Shown: piece after piece, positions 48,609 through 61,488 of the stretch
Numbering within the stretch: the stretch's first letter is position 1
Layout of the letters: each line of letters begins with the position of its first letter
Source of the DNA: Odiellus spinosus
Taxonomy: Eukaryota > Arthropoda > Arachnida > Opiliones > Phalangiidae
Assembly: GCA_963920705.1 (NCBI GenBank)
Contig: OY987226.1
Location: 12,278,501-12,342,500, forward strand
Direction of reading: 5' to 3'
DNA length: 64,000 nt
Made by a program: the position numbers and the translations under genes
Notes under the pieces: generated by a model
Told to the model about the DNA's origin: nothing
The model's input: the letters and a program-made list of their open reading frames with translations, nothing else
Databases searched by the model: none

Positions 48609-50580
48609 TTAAATAATTATTTTATAATGTGTTTTCATTGATAACCAACTGTAATCAGAATATCAGAAGTAGATAATCTTGAAGCTACACGTACAGCCGT
48701 CTCATTATTTCTTCCAAGTACCAATTTTGGTTAAACAACCGTTTTCAAGTCATATGTATGATAGATCATTGTTATTGGTGCAATAAATAAGAAAATATAT
48801 GAAATGGCTTGCTCCACTTGTTTTTTAACGTCACCCCTACGTCACACGCTTTTTCAGTGACGATTACGATAAATTAACAAGTTGAACGAGCCAAAATTTG
48901 AATTTCATAAATTAACCTACACTACCCTAACTAATATTCAATACGCATGCAATGACAAATTTTAAAAATATATTAAATTTGAGTTACCATAGAATGGCAC
49001 TCAGTTCGAGGTTTAACACAACACCATTCGTTCGTTAGACCAGCCCCAAAACTAATCCATGAAATCCCCCTTTTACTGTACAACCTTTTCGTCGCTATAG
49101 TTATATTTTACTTGCTAGACTATTACAACTTGTTTCTAAATTAACTCCCAATTAGAAACGTATTAGCGATGAGAACAGTCGGACGCTTTAACACCCCAAA
49201 ACCAACCATCATTTGAGTCCCCCACCCCCTTTCATTCCTCTATTTATGTACATACATATAACGTAACAATCCCTAAAACAATAAGAGAAAATGTAGAGGG
49301 GACGAGGAAAGGTTTGGCATGCCGCAATAATAGTACGAATGTTGCTAAAGGACGAGTCTTAGAAAAAAAATCTATTTTAATTTTTTTTGTGGAATTAATA
49401 TTACTTAAATGGATTTTATCTACAACAAAAGTAGATTTAAAATAATTGAATTACAATAATATAAATAAAAATTACCATAATAAAATTTAAAGGTAGATAA
49501 TTGATAGGTCAGATTCTATTATATCTTTAAAATTATCCTGTCACCTACGTCTTAAGAAAATAAAATCGAATTTGAGTGGCATTATCGGAAAGATAGATAA
49601 AAAAACGTTCATTTGCCACACAAATTACAACAGTCAAAGGAAAAAACTTTAATAATTATGGAAACTCAAAATCTCGGACATTTTACGTCATCCCTTTGTG
49701 GTCGCTTGACTATTATAAAGCCACGTGATATGGGATTGATTTCGCGCGCTCTTTTTCGTGAAAGTACTTAATTCAGAAAGTTTTTAATATTATTACCATT
49801 TTTGTATATAGGTTTTTAATTGTACGCATAGTCCTTCGAAAAAAAACAGTACAGTATCTTTATTATCTAGTTCTCGGAAAGTTTCCCGCAATGAGACTTG
49901 TTCTTTTTTGTATTATTAAATATATGAAGGTATATGAAAAGGTTTGCTTCGATGTTATCCTTCAAAGAGAAGAGGTGTAGGGGATGGGTGCTTTCGGGGG
50001 TTGGAAGGGGGACGAACCACTCGTACAATTATCATTAGCAGCTTCTTAATGGCGTCGGTGCGCGCTTACAAATGGTTCCCTAACAAGTGCGAAAGGCGCT
50101 CGAAAGTACCGACTATTTCGGACGAATATTGTCGTTTTATAGCCGCCAAGCATCAAATCGTAAAGTCACAGCCCTCAATTTACCCTCGGTGCACTCCAAC
50201 CCTCTCCCACCTTTCAGTGTTCATCGTTATTTCCATTCGCATTAAGGCTTATAAGGGAGTGTTATTCTCCGTAACGCGCGTACATATCCCAGTACACGCC
50301 ACGCTCTCGACTCAACTGTTTCCGGGCGCGGTTTTGGAGCTCTTCGGTTCTTAAGTATTCTAGATAACGTAGTTATTGTCATCTCTTTCGTTCGCTCTCT
50401 CTTTCGCGTTTCATTCAACCGCTTTCGCAATTTACTCTCCGAAAACGATTTTCCCCAATTTTGTTACGTACTTATTTGTAATCTTGGAAAGGGTTTAAAG
50501 TTTCGTAAAATTGTTTATGTAGGAAAAGGAATGGCTTCTTCAAATTAAGACTGAAAAAGTACATATATATCTGAATGTAA
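48609..50580. other. Unannotated stretch with one unassigned open frame
   Basis: A 136-codon plus-strand frame (49944-50354) lies in a CpG-rich patch. It has no recognisable domain, repeat or signal peptide. No splice or homology support is visible, so I do not annotate a gene. The rest is AT-rich. Confidence 0.45.
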
Positions 50581-51140
50581 ATTCATTTCTATATTTATTT
50601 TTATTTCAAAATATATTTATTTCTATTTCAAAATATATTTATTTCTATTTCAAAATATATTTATTTCTATTTCAAAATATATTTATTTCTATTTCAAAAT
50701 ATATTTATTTCTATTTCAAAATATATTTATTTCTATTTCAAAATATATTTATTTCTATTTCAAAATATATTTATTTCTATTTCAAAATATATTTATTTCT
50801 ATTTCAAAATATATTTATTTCTATTTCAAAATATATTTATTTCTATTTCAAAATACATTTATTTCTATTTCAAAATGTATTTATTTCTATTTCCAAATGT
50901 ATTTATTTCTATTTCTAAATGTATTTATTTCTATTTCTAAATGTATTTATTTCTATTTCTAAATATATTTATTTCTATTTCAAAATATATTTATTTCTAT
51001 TTCAAAATATATTTATTTCTACATCTAAATATATTTATCTATTTCTAAATATATTTATTTCGTTTTTAATATATTTATTACGTTTTTAAATATATTTATT
51101 TCAATTCTAAATATCTATTTCTAGTATATTATTTTCTAAT
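50581..51140. repeat. 22-bp minisatellite, about 24 copies
   Basis: The unit is ATATTTATTTCTATTTCAAA plus AT. The first dozen units are almost identical; later ones change to AAATGTATTT, TTTCTAAATG and shorter forms, so homogeneity falls from left to right. The array is AT-only apart from one C or two per unit. Confidence 0.97.
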
Positions 51141-51819
51141 ACCCTATTTATAATATATTAAAAAAAAAAAATGTTTTAGTTAAGACTGACGTCATCTTTA
51201 TCTACCTACGAAAGTCTCGTAGAACGGCATATGTGTGACTATACCCATCGTCCTCTATATATACCAATTCTTTATAAAAAAAGACGCGGTGTCTGTCTTT
51301 TGACATAATAAAGCGATCAATTAGATCAGGTCGGTATATGTACCTCTAGTTTCCCAGAAACGATACAGAGGTGTGTATAAAAGAAAGAAGAAAATGAAGC
51401 GGATGACACAACAAAAAAAAGGCGTATACGTCTTTTGGCGCGTGCTGCTTTCTTTCTTCTCGATTGAATGAATAGCGCGCGCGCTGTTAGTAGCGAGTAA
51501 ATATGGCGGGAAAACGAAAAACGCGCGAACGAGAGAGCGAGCGAGGGCGCGAGACTAAAAGATGATAGGCGCTTGATGATGGATGAAGGCGGACTGGAGA
51601 TCTCATCCATTTCGAAATAAGCCGTTGAGGTCACGGACTACACTGAGTTTGTGTATACAGTCACTCGCCTTTTGTCGCCTAGACTGCGACGCTCGTGACA
51701 CGGACGGGACACGAGGGGTCAGGAGTCAGACACCTCTTTTTGATACACTTCGTATACTGTACACTTCCTAAACACCCTTCACCCCCAATTTTTTACACTC
51801 TGAAACATTTCATCAATGT

Positions 51820-51852
51820 CTCGCTCTCTCTCTCTCTCTCACTCTCTCTCCC
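51820..51852. repeat. (TC)n microsatellite
   Basis: A CT/TC run interrupted once by CACTC. It is typical of the CT tracts seen throughout the window. Confidence 0.9.
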
Positions 51853-52589
51853 GTATATAGTCTTGTCTTTCAAATCTAATACTCGTCAAGCAGCCGTGTA
51901 ATGAGTTGTATATATCTCTTCTGGCTTTATTAAAATGGATCGGTGTCAGGATGTAAAAAAAAAAAAAAAAAGGACATAAATGATATTTTTTATCTTCATT
52001 TTTAAAATATTAAAATCTGGTGGCATAACTAAAGAGCTAATTTATAATGATATTGTCTAAAGTCGGGTTAATGCATTGGTTGGCAAATGGATTAATATTT
52101 CTTATCTTATATGGAATAATGAACGGTTTAAAATATTGAAAGGATAATTTATCTTCTGTTTAGGCTTAATTCTTTTATTTATTCACGCCCCTGAATGTAT
52201 TAAACATTAATAGAATGACAGTTAAGACACTGCAAAAAGGTATAAAGTGTGATAATTGATTTAAAATAAATTTAATTGATTAAATTAAATTACGAGACGT
52301 TTTTCAACATTCTTTAAATTTGTTTATTTATTGTTATTAAAATATCTGCGTTTAGAGATAATCTTCGAGTGTTTTCTACATAAAAACTACCCACCAATTG
52401 TTTTTGTTAATTTTAAACTTCGTTAAGCTTAAGCCTATTTATAATCCTAGATTTTAAATGATTGATTTTACGTATTTTTATCTAGATTCAACTAGTTTAA
52501 TCCAACATTTAAATAATACCAAGTTAAAAAATAAAATTAATTTAAATCTTATATTAAAAACAAGTTTAAAATTTTTATTTCAGAGTCCG

Positions 52590-52622
<33 letters not shown>
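52590..52622. repeat. Poly-A run of about 33
   Basis: An unbroken A tract. The flanks AAGTTTAAA and TTTAAACTT are inverted copies of each other, which may be chance. No retroposon body is recognised upstream. Confidence 0.9.
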
Positions 52623-52623
<1 letters not shown>

Positions 52624-54899
52624 ACATTTAAACTTTCCTTTTTTTATTTTCATCCGTTAAACAATTTTCCTTTTTTTTTTCTCTCTTATAGTCAAGGCCT
52701 TCTTTCTTAGAACACACAATCCCCCTTCTAAAAGCACGTTCAAACCTGGGTTCGAGCTAGGCCTAACTTCTTTGACTCGCGCGTTTGAATTTATTCAAGA
52801 GAAGATGTAGAAAAGAAGAACCTTGGTATATAGTGGAAGAGGGGTTATTATGCAAAACAGGGGTTTCTTCCGAGACGCGTGGGGTTATTGAGAATAAGTA
52901 ACCGACAAGAGTTTGCATCCTCTTTGCATTCGCAAGATAGTAGCGTATCCTAAATATAGACTAAAACCCATGCAGTGAGTCTTTGAATTTATAAACTGAA
53001 TAGGGTGGAAAGCTTAAATCGTTGAAACTCTCTACGCCTATAGTTTGGTTTACTGGGTTAGAAACAATACGAGTTAATGTTAAAGAGATAGAGATACGTT
53101 AAAATATATTACACCCCTTTCTTTGTAGTATCTCAAAGTCACTGGACAATTTTTTTAGTAAAAATCAGGTTAAGTTTTCTCAACGTGAAAAGGTATTTTC
53201 CACGCGATTGATTTCATTAGAAATATTTGGAGGTTATAGGTTTGCTAATGCTGAAACTTAAAACTGAAACGTAGTTTCCTAGAATTTTCATCTTCCCCTA
53301 ATATAACTTTACTCCAGTTTTATCCTTGAATGAAAATATATGTTCACGATTAAAGTTTGAATGAAGCGGATGGCAACAACAGCTAAATTTCAATACGATG
53401 TTTTCATTACTTTAAAATATATACGCATTCAACTTTGGCTGTCGTATATTGACAAGGTTGTCTATAAAAGAAAAGTAATATGGAGAAAGGTTTGATATAT
53501 TTCTATAAGAGCAAAAGTTTACCGATATCCTTACTTTCCTCAACTATATCTTCATTCGCTTTATTATTTGGACAGAATACATAAGAACTAGTAGATAAAA
53601 AACTATGAGAACAAGTAGAAAAACTAAACCTATCGTGAGTAAAAAAAAAGTCCGGCGCCTTTCTTAGGGAGAGTGAAAATGAATATTTTTCAATTTGCTG
53701 AATACTTTATCCCAAAAAATTTAGTTTCTTTGCCTCTTTAATAGTTACTGAAAAATTAGGTTAATAATTAAAAACCTGACTTCTTACGCAATAAATTTAT
53801 AAGCTACAAAGAGTTTGAAATTTAACTTACTCTGACAACCTTTTTTACACCCGTTAAAAAGATTTATATTTATCTAAAGATTCTAAGCAAAAACGTGATT
53901 ATGCAATTTTGGCCTAAACTAAAAATAATTAAGAATAGGATCAAACTGAATTAATTTAATCTTTACACTTTCCCTTTGAAGCCGCGCAGGGAAGCTAGGA
54001 CTAGGAGAGGTTCGTCTCAAAGTTTTGTAATGTATTCATGGCAGTGCTTTCTCCCTAAGAAGTTAAGGGGAAGAAAAAGAGAAAAGAATAAGTAGAAGAG
54101 GAGCAAAAAAAAATAAAAAAATAAAAAATCCAGGGGAACTGAATATATTTTGGGTGTACAGAGTATTTTAAATAGAACAGGGTCTCTCCCTATTTTTTTT
54201 GGAAGCTATAACATTTTTCAGTTTAATTTAACAGCACGTACAAAGTTAGGCACCCTATGATTCAAACGTTAAAAGTACCTTAGAGATTATTGGACCCAAT
54301 CTCTTCGAACATACTGAAACTTTAGACTGATATTGAGTTTAGAAAAAGGTTTTTTGTAGATGAAGCTAGCACCAGGGTTTCATCCCAAGTTGTAGTTAAA
54401 TTCGGTTTAAGATTACAGCGGATGTAAAGTTACTATGTCTTAGAACTATACGAAAAGCAAATATTGAGATATTGAAGGAAGACTAGCTTCGTACCGTGAT
54501 GTAAACTGAAGGTGAAATTTTTACATAGTGGTGAGCTCTATAAGAGAAAGTAAAGGAAACCCCGAATAAATATTTATCGAAGGGATGCGAATGGGATATA
54601 GACATAGTAGATAGAGAACCGGGTAAAAATTCTGTTCAACGCGTTGAAGCCGAAGATGGAGTTCGCGTAGGAAGGGATGGAGGTTTAGGATACATTTGGA
54701 ATCTTCTAAAACTTTAACTTTAATAGAAAAACTGGCTTTAAAACTCACTTCAACCACTTGCTATGATCGTTTAGGTTTAAGTTAAATAAAGTTGTTGATT
54801 AGGTTATGGAAAATACTTTTATTTTTACACCTCAGCTAAAAATGCTTTAGCGTTCTTATTTAAGTTAGTACTTTGAAAATTCAGGGAATTGAAAATTTA

Positions 54900-55400
54900 A
54901 AAGGTCCATGAAATTAAGTACAGGTCAGGAAATTCGTTTAGCACTAAAAATAGGTCAGGAAAAAGTCCTTTAACATTAAAAACAGGTCAGGAAAAGGTCT
55001 TTTGACATTAAAAACTAAAGAATATAAGGTCAGAGAATAATCATTAATATTGACAGTCTGGGAAGCTAAAATAAAAGGTCATTTGAACAAAGGAAATTAA
55101 TTTCAATTAGAAAAAAGACAAATTATAAATATTTAAATTGAAAAACAATAATTGCATAATGTCAGGGAAAAGTCTGGAATAATATAAAAATAGGTCAAAA
55201 GGTCGGGGAAAAGAAATTGAAATTAGAAAAAGGCCGAATTATATGTACTGAAATTTAAAATTGCTCCAAAATATCAAGGAAAAATCTGCGAAATTAAAAC
55301 ATAGGTTAAAGGATATTGGAAACTAATTTAAATTGAATATTGCTTCAAAACGTTAAGATAAACATGAGAAATTAAAAGGAACGGGCCAAAATAGTTAGGG
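54900..55400. repeat. Degraded repeat with AGGTCAGGAAAA motif
   Basis: AGGTCAGGAAA occurs at about 54923, 54953 and 54985, and looser forms (GTCAGGGAAAAGTC, GGTCGGGGAAAAG) continue to about 55.2 kb. AATTTCAATTAGAAAAA and TTGAAATTAGAAAAA form a second, longer-period layer. AGGTCAGGAAAA is the reverse complement of TTTTCCTGACCT, the core of the 23-bp minisatellite at 17.6-18.7 kb. Confidence 0.65.
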
Positions 55401-56726
55401 ACTAATGAAGGCTTACGAGCCGGAACTTTCCTTGCATTGCCTTTGACACCCTTATTAGAAATTCAAAAGACATGGGAAGAGTAGTTGAATTGTATCGTAA
55501 CTGTAACTTCAAATATCATACTTAAATTTAAATGGACTTCATGCAAAATATCTCAAAACATTGTTACAAGATCGTTCGCTATATATGGAACAATTTGTAT
55601 AACTTGACTTTTTCCTGTCGCATAAGATAAGGACGATAATCTAACCACAAAATCATCACTGTCTTGTCCTCGGATCAGATCCTTCACGTCCTTTCAAGGA
55701 CGGTGTCACTAATATTTCATTGCTTGATAGCCTGAGAGACAGCCCGGGAAGGAACCCCTTTATACCGAAAAAAAAAGAAGGGAAAAAACTCCCTTACCCC
55801 CCAATATAAGCTGCTCAGAACCACGTGGTATTACATATATATTCAAAGAAGTATATCTTCCACGTTGATGCCAGCAGGGAGATATTCGCCTGTTTAGCGT
55901 TGCTCTATCGATCGCGGCCATCATCCCAGAGAAGAGACGAAGGGGAGAGAGTGAGTTGAGGGACAGCGAGACACTGGTCCATTTCACCCCCTTCTATCTT
56001 TTTCCCTTCTTCTTTACTTTGGTACTTTGTCAGTCCGCCGCTAGGGGACTTTGCACGCTTCACTTTCTAGCACCCTAGCTGTTATTCCATTTTCCAAATT
56101 TCCACTCACTCTCACACTCGGCTCAGTATATCTAAGGGAATTTTCAGCGCGCGAAAGCTCTAGAACAAGTCGCGTCTAGCTGTAGAGTTCCCTGGTGCGC
56201 TAGGATACACTCTCGAATATTTGTTCCTTACTGCTGGTGTACACTCTGGATCGACACCAGCGCCCCCTAATCGATAAGATACTCTTCTTCAAGCTCGCTT
56301 ATACCCGAAACCAGAATAACTGGCTATCCTAAGATAGTAGTAACCCCGTCCCCTCTTACGTATCTCCTATACTCTTTATCACCCGAGAAAGTTTAGTGTT
56401 TTTATCAACCTGAAACGAAACTGATAAGAAAGGCGGGAAGTTTAAGATTTAAACCTATATTTTAAAGAGAATCTATCGGGTGTGGTCAATAATAACCTTT
56501 TGAATTTAAAAAAAATACTCATTAACAATTAATTGTATTAATTATCAAGTTTTAATCAGGATTTCATATATGTATAAAGAATATATTTATATATGAATTC
56601 TTGTTTCAATGTAAATGCCAAATTAAAATGGTGCCGAAACTCGGCAAATATTAAGTAACTGTAGAAATCTATAAGATTGTGATCAAAATAAACAAAACCT
56701 GTTTCACACAGAACGTCGGTAACAAA
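55401..56726. other. Unannotated stretch
   Basis: No gene recognised. Moderately GC-richer sequence at 55.6-56.4 kb has short frames only (75 codons at 55760-55987, minus strand) without motifs. Confidence 0.5.
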
Positions 56727-57016
56727 AACTACGTTCATACTAGACCTTGGAATCGATTTAAACCGTTTCAAAACCTTTCGCTAGAGTCATGTGAACAGCA
56801 AGCGTTTGTTTTTTTTCTAATCGATTTGATTCTATTTCTCGAAACTACTTCGGGAACTAGTTTCATACCGATTCGGTTTCAACAACCGATAGATGAAGGC
56901 TCTACAATAAATCGATTTATAAAGATAATGTGTGAACACGTGACGCATAAAACAATTCCTGGCGGTTTGATTTTACCATTTCAAATCGATTTAGAAATCC
57001 TATTGTGAACGTGGCT
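56727..57016 (+). mobile_element. MITE-like element, ACGTTCACA family, complete copy
   Basis: Left ACGTTCATACTAG...AATCGATTTAAA and right TTTCAAATCGATTT...CTATTGTGAACGTGGCT are imperfect inverted repeats of each other. Three other places in the window carry the same ends (base 1-62 inverted, 61.86-62.17 kb, possibly 14.84 kb). The 109-codon frame at 56679-57008 spans the element and is chance. No transposase and no clear target-site duplication were seen. Confidence 0.75.
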
Positions 57017-58457
57017 AAATTCTATGGTGTGAACTCGACTTTAATTTTCATGTTATTAGAACTTTCGCGTCACTTTCATCTACTAAATTTAAGCAACTTA
57101 AATTTTAATACGGAATGAAATCACTTATATTTAGCCCGTAAAACTTAAATAAATAAAAAAAGGGATTCTATTAGCATCTTGAAGTTTCCCTATACTCAAA
57201 TATGATCCCCCATATAAAACAAACCGGAACTTATTCTACATTTCACGGAATAGAGTTTTACCATCTATTCCTATATCCCCTCTCAATTTTTTCATATCAT
57301 CTTGAGAATAAAGATACCAAGAAAAGAAGAAGAAGTAAAAAAAAAAAAAACTAAATGGAGAAAGAGATGGGGGAGAGAAATGCCGCATCTAGAAGTAAAA
57401 CCTTTAGGAAATCGAATAAAAATCGCTTTTTCGCGAATTTCATTTTTAAAATGGGTGTTGATTCGCTAGTAGAAGCCGCCTCAAGGAGATCTGTGGGGGA
57501 GAGGATATAAAAAACTAAGGAAGGGGAGGGGGAGAAACCCGAGAAACGAGGGGGCCCAAAATTTGCGGAATAATGTGCGCGAATTCTCGCGTGGAAATAA
57601 ATGGAAAAAGTAGATCAGAAGAAAAAATATAAAATAAAAACTAAAGTCGATATCAGATTGAAATTATAGCGTTTTTAAAGTTACAAACTATCTGTATTTC
57701 TAAGTAAACAAATACTATAGAAAGAACCTTTATTCGTGCTACCAATTTAAGGTGAAATATACTTTAGTGAAGTTACGCAGTAAAATATAAACAGAAGAGA
57801 ATAACTTGGAAGAGTTAAGTTGTATTCTTCAAAGATATTAAATAACCACAGAAAATTGAGGATTTTGTAATTGGAGGTATAGAGAAACAGAATTATGTTC
57901 AAGGTTAATTCAGGAAAATTTGGGAAGCAATAAAGTTATAAATAATGTTACTTAGTTTTATTTGAGATAAAAGTTTGATTTAGTTTATTTATTTCTGAAT
58001 ATCTCGAATTTCGTGAACGATAAGTTATTTGAAGTCTCTGATTCTGATAGATTTTGAACAGCGCCTGTAAATGTGTTCCAACCCTTGTGCACCGATGTTC
58101 AAGGAAAAGCGAAACTTCCAGTGAATATAAATGTTCCAAGATTTGTTAAGAAAAATAACAAAATGAAACTTTAATGTATATTTCAATTAAAATCAATTTT
58201 AAATTAATTATTCAATTTAAACTATTCATAATAAAATATTTAAAGTGAGGCTGTCACTATTTGCTTCGGATAATGATGAATTAAAAACCAATATTGAAAA
58301 ATTTAATTCCTCTTTGTTGAAGAGTTTTTAGGAAACTTCAAAATTAACGTAGTATTTCGTAACTACGTATCGAGTGCAGCACTTTCACGAATGCAACATC
58401 ACGAAAAGCAATATTGTATGACGTGTTAGAATGTGCGAGAATCAAATGTTGGCTCTA

Positions 58458-58477
58458 TAATAGTCTCGAGACTATTA
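58458..58477. repeat. 20-bp perfect palindrome
   Basis: TAATAGTCTCGAGACTATTA equals its own reverse complement. It stands alone, with no related copies noticed. It could be a dimeric protein-binding site or a tiny foldback scar. Confidence 0.6.
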
Positions 58478-58887
58478 ATGACGTACTGAGCCGGAATGTT
58501 TCATCAAAGATGTCATAGCACATGCGAATGTGTATATTTACAATCGTTTTTAACGATCTTTCATAAATTCTATTCAAATCGCATTTGGAACTCATTAAAA
58601 ATCTGCAACGGCATCACTTGAAACCTACACTATGATAAAATATTATTTATCACGGACAGCTTGAAATATTTTTTTAGTTTTTAGGTTTGTACTTTCCTTG
58701 GCGGTTATCATAGGCTTAATTTATAATGATATTCGGCTGTGCTGTAAGTCAGTGATCATGGTGTTGTCGACCTTTCTTTTCTAGTGATCGTAATACTCGG
58801 AGCGCAAAAAGAAGGTGCGACGAGTACAACGAGAATGGGTAAGGAGAGTGGAAAGGGGGGCATAGCTAGAGACGAGAGTAGAAACTC

Positions 58888-58938
58888 CACCACCACCACC
58901 ACGACGACGACGACGACGACGACGACGGAGGAGGAGGA
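58888..58938. repeat. Compound trinucleotide microsatellite
   Basis: (ACC)5-6 passes into (ACG)8 and then (GAG)4. The purine-rich GAGAGG sequence continues to about 59.05 kb. Confidence 0.92.
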
Positions 58939-59536
58939 TGAAGAGCGAAGGGAGATGCGGGGAGAGAGGAAGGAAGGGATAAGGATGAGAGAAGGATGAA
59001 GAAAAGGAGACGGAAGAAGCTGAGAAGAGAAAGAGAGAGAAAAGAGTGAGGGGGGTCAGGTCTGCCGATAAAAATCGATTGGGTACGCGGCGCCGGCAGC
59101 TAATGGCTTTCCATTTGATTTCGCAAGTGCATGATAATGGGCGAATGCAACGAGAAAAAAATATATATACATATATGGATGAAAGGTGCTGCACTGAATC
59201 ACTTTGAATTAATAGCGAATGCAAAGCTAGCCTTAGTTTTATTTCTACGTTGTCGTTTATTAAGGATCTAAAGGCCGGATAGCTTAATACGCGCTAAAAT
59301 CTCAAAATAAAAACCTAGCTAACAAACTCTGGAAAATAAAATATAACAGATGTTACGGCGGATGAATATATTGCATTAAATTATATAGAGATAAAATTTG
59401 TATATTTAGTGACCGTCTAAGTATTCTGTTCATGAGGAGATTACAAAATTGAGTCAAAACTAATGCTTAAATCCGAAGTTAATTAGATTTCATTGATTAT
59501 ATTTTGGGAACTGAATAAAAACAATTTTACTGTCAT

Positions 59537-60228
59537 AAATTAGAAAAAAATGACTAGAAATTCTCTCTAAATTAGAAAAAAATGACTAGAAATTCTCTCT
59601 AAATTAGAAAAAAATGACTAGAAATTCTCTCTAAATTAGAGAAAATGACTTGACATTCTCTCTAAATTAGAGAAAATGACTTGACATTCTCTCTAAATTA
59701 GAGAAAATGACTTGACATTCTCTCTAAATTAGAGAAAATGACTAGAAATTCTCTCTAAATTAGAGAAAATGACTAGAAATTCTCTCTAAATTAGAGAAAA
59801 TGACTAGAAATTCTCTCTAAATTAGAGAAAATGACTAGAAATTCTCTCTAAATTAGAGAAAATGACTAGAAATTCTCTCTTAATTAGAGAAAAATCACTA
59901 GAAATTCTGTCTAAATTAGAGAAAAATCACTAGAAATTCTGTCTAAATTAGAGAAAATGACTAGAACTTCTCTCTAAATTAGAGAAAATGACTAGAAATT
60001 CTCTGTAAATTAGAGAAAATGACTAGAAATTCTCTCTAAATTAGAGAAAAGGACTAGATTTCTTGCAATTAGAGAAAATGACTAGAAATTCTCTGTAAAT
60101 TAGAGAAAATGACTAGAAATTCTCTCTAAATTAGAGAAAAGGACTAGATTTCTTGCAATTAGAGAAAATGACTAGAAATTGTATCTCAATTAGAGAAAAA
60201 GACAAACTTCTCTCCCAATTAGAGAAGT
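59537..60228. repeat. 31-bp minisatellite, about 22 copies, with 90-bp higher-order repeat
   Basis: The unit is AAATTAGAGAAAATGACTAG plus AAATTCTCTCT. Each unit junction makes TCTCTAAATTAGAGA, an inverted repeat with 6-bp arms. Early units have TTAGAAAAAAATG; a block has TTGACATTC. At 60001-60180 a 90-bp block (two 31-mers plus a 28-mer with GGACTAGATTTCTTGC) occurs twice, a true higher-order repeat. Confidence 0.96.
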
Positions 60229-60859
60229 CTCTTTTTTAATTTAATCTTGATATTATTTAACTACACATTCAAAATCCCATTTAGTTGATCTCAATCTCAT
60301 TTATAGAGCCAAGCTTATAATGATTTTAAAAATTGGGATATTTAAATAATATGAAATCTGAGATTTATGAAAGTAGATACCCTATATAAATCTTTTATTA
60401 CAGTTTTTTTAGTTTAAGCGGGGGAGTGAAAGAGGAAAACTCTCTCTACAGCTTTTAGTTTGTGATGCTAGGAGCAGAAGGTCGGTTGTCTTGTGCCCAC
60501 GTCTCCCCCCTCCCCCACGGGGTATAACTGCGCAGGCTGACTGGTGTCTTTCTTTAGAGCTGTCATTCGCAGCTGTCAGACAGACTGGTATACACATATA
60601 GACCATCTACGAGTCGCCTGGACTAGCTGGTGTGACGTTCGGATTATCAAGTTATATCTCGCTGTATTTATTATTATTTTTTTATCACAACAAATGCTAT
60701 TATATTTCGGGCAGGATTTTATACCACTCGCAAAAGTTGATCACAAAATAATTGAAATATTATTATTATTTTCTAACCTATTTTTGTTTGATTTCTTGTT
60801 GAAGATTTAATTTTTCGTGGAGATCTCTGATCATGGTTGATTTTCTTATCGAAGACAGT

Positions 60860-60907
60860 ACACATGGATCTGAACATCTCCATACACATGGATCTGAACA
60901 TCTCCAT
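60860..60907. repeat. 24-bp tandem duplication
   Basis: ACACATGGATCTGAACATCT plus CCAT is present twice without any difference, so the duplication is recent. Confidence 0.9.
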
Positions 60908-61450
60908 ATATGACTACGTTTAATTTAATTTACATTAATTTATCTTCAATTAATTGTTTAAAGAAATATTTAAGTAATTTATGTTTAATTTCTGTCGCTG
61001 TGTTTTTCTTTATTGGTTAATTCATAACACGTCATAATTTAACCATATTTAAATTTCACCATTACTATATTTAAACCTATTTTTCTACTGACATAACTTA
61101 ATTTTAATTAATTTGCGAAATTCTACACTCATTGCTTAGTAAAAAAAACCACCCCTTACACAATCATTAATAAAAATTCGATCCTCTAATATCAGGGCTG
61201 TTAAGTAATTGGATAAACTGAAATAGAAACATTTTTAATTACGGTGATTTTAAAGTCGACCAAGGCTTAAGGTAATCGCCCTCCCACGAGCGAAAATGAT
61301 TCAAATATGATCTTTAATTTTAAACATGTTTGAAGCCCGGTAAGGAAATGTAGAATTTAGTTAAAACGCAAGCAGTGAAGCTTTTTGAAGTGGTTCGGCA
61401 AGCAAAAAGGGTTCAGGTTGGATTGAAGTCAGTGTAAACTTGCATTGGGA

Positions 61451-61452
<2 letters not shown>

Positions 61453-61486
<34 letters not shown>
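61453..61486. repeat. Poly-A run of about 34
   Basis: An unbroken A tract between GGGAAT and GAATTTCC. No retroposon body or target-site duplication is evident. Confidence 0.9.

Positions 61487-61488
<2 letters not shown>

Larger units (their letters stand above)
51141..54899. other. Unannotated stretch
   Basis: No gene recognised. A CpG-rich, purine-rich patch at about 51.40-51.57 kb includes GCGCGCGC and ATGGCGGGAAAACG. A TC microsatellite is at 51820-51852 and an A run at 52590-52622. Remaining sequence is AT-rich with open frames below 103 codons. Confidence 0.5.
57017..59536. other. Unannotated stretch
   Basis: No gene recognised. Contains the 20-bp palindrome at 58458-58477 and the ACC/ACG/GAG trinucleotide tract at 58888-58938. 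The 147-codon minus frame at 58781-59224 is serine- and arginine-rich because it runs through these tracts. Confidence 0.5.

Noticed and set aside
49944-50354. 136-codon plus-strand frame
   Set aside because: No domain, repeat, signal peptide or homolog recognised and no splice context. A frame this long is uncommon here but possible in a CpG-richer patch. A protein search or RNA-seq would decide.
58781-59224. 147-codon minus-strand frame rich in Ser and Arg
   Set aside because: It runs through GA-rich and trinucleotide microsatellite DNA, which by itself gives long stop-free frames.
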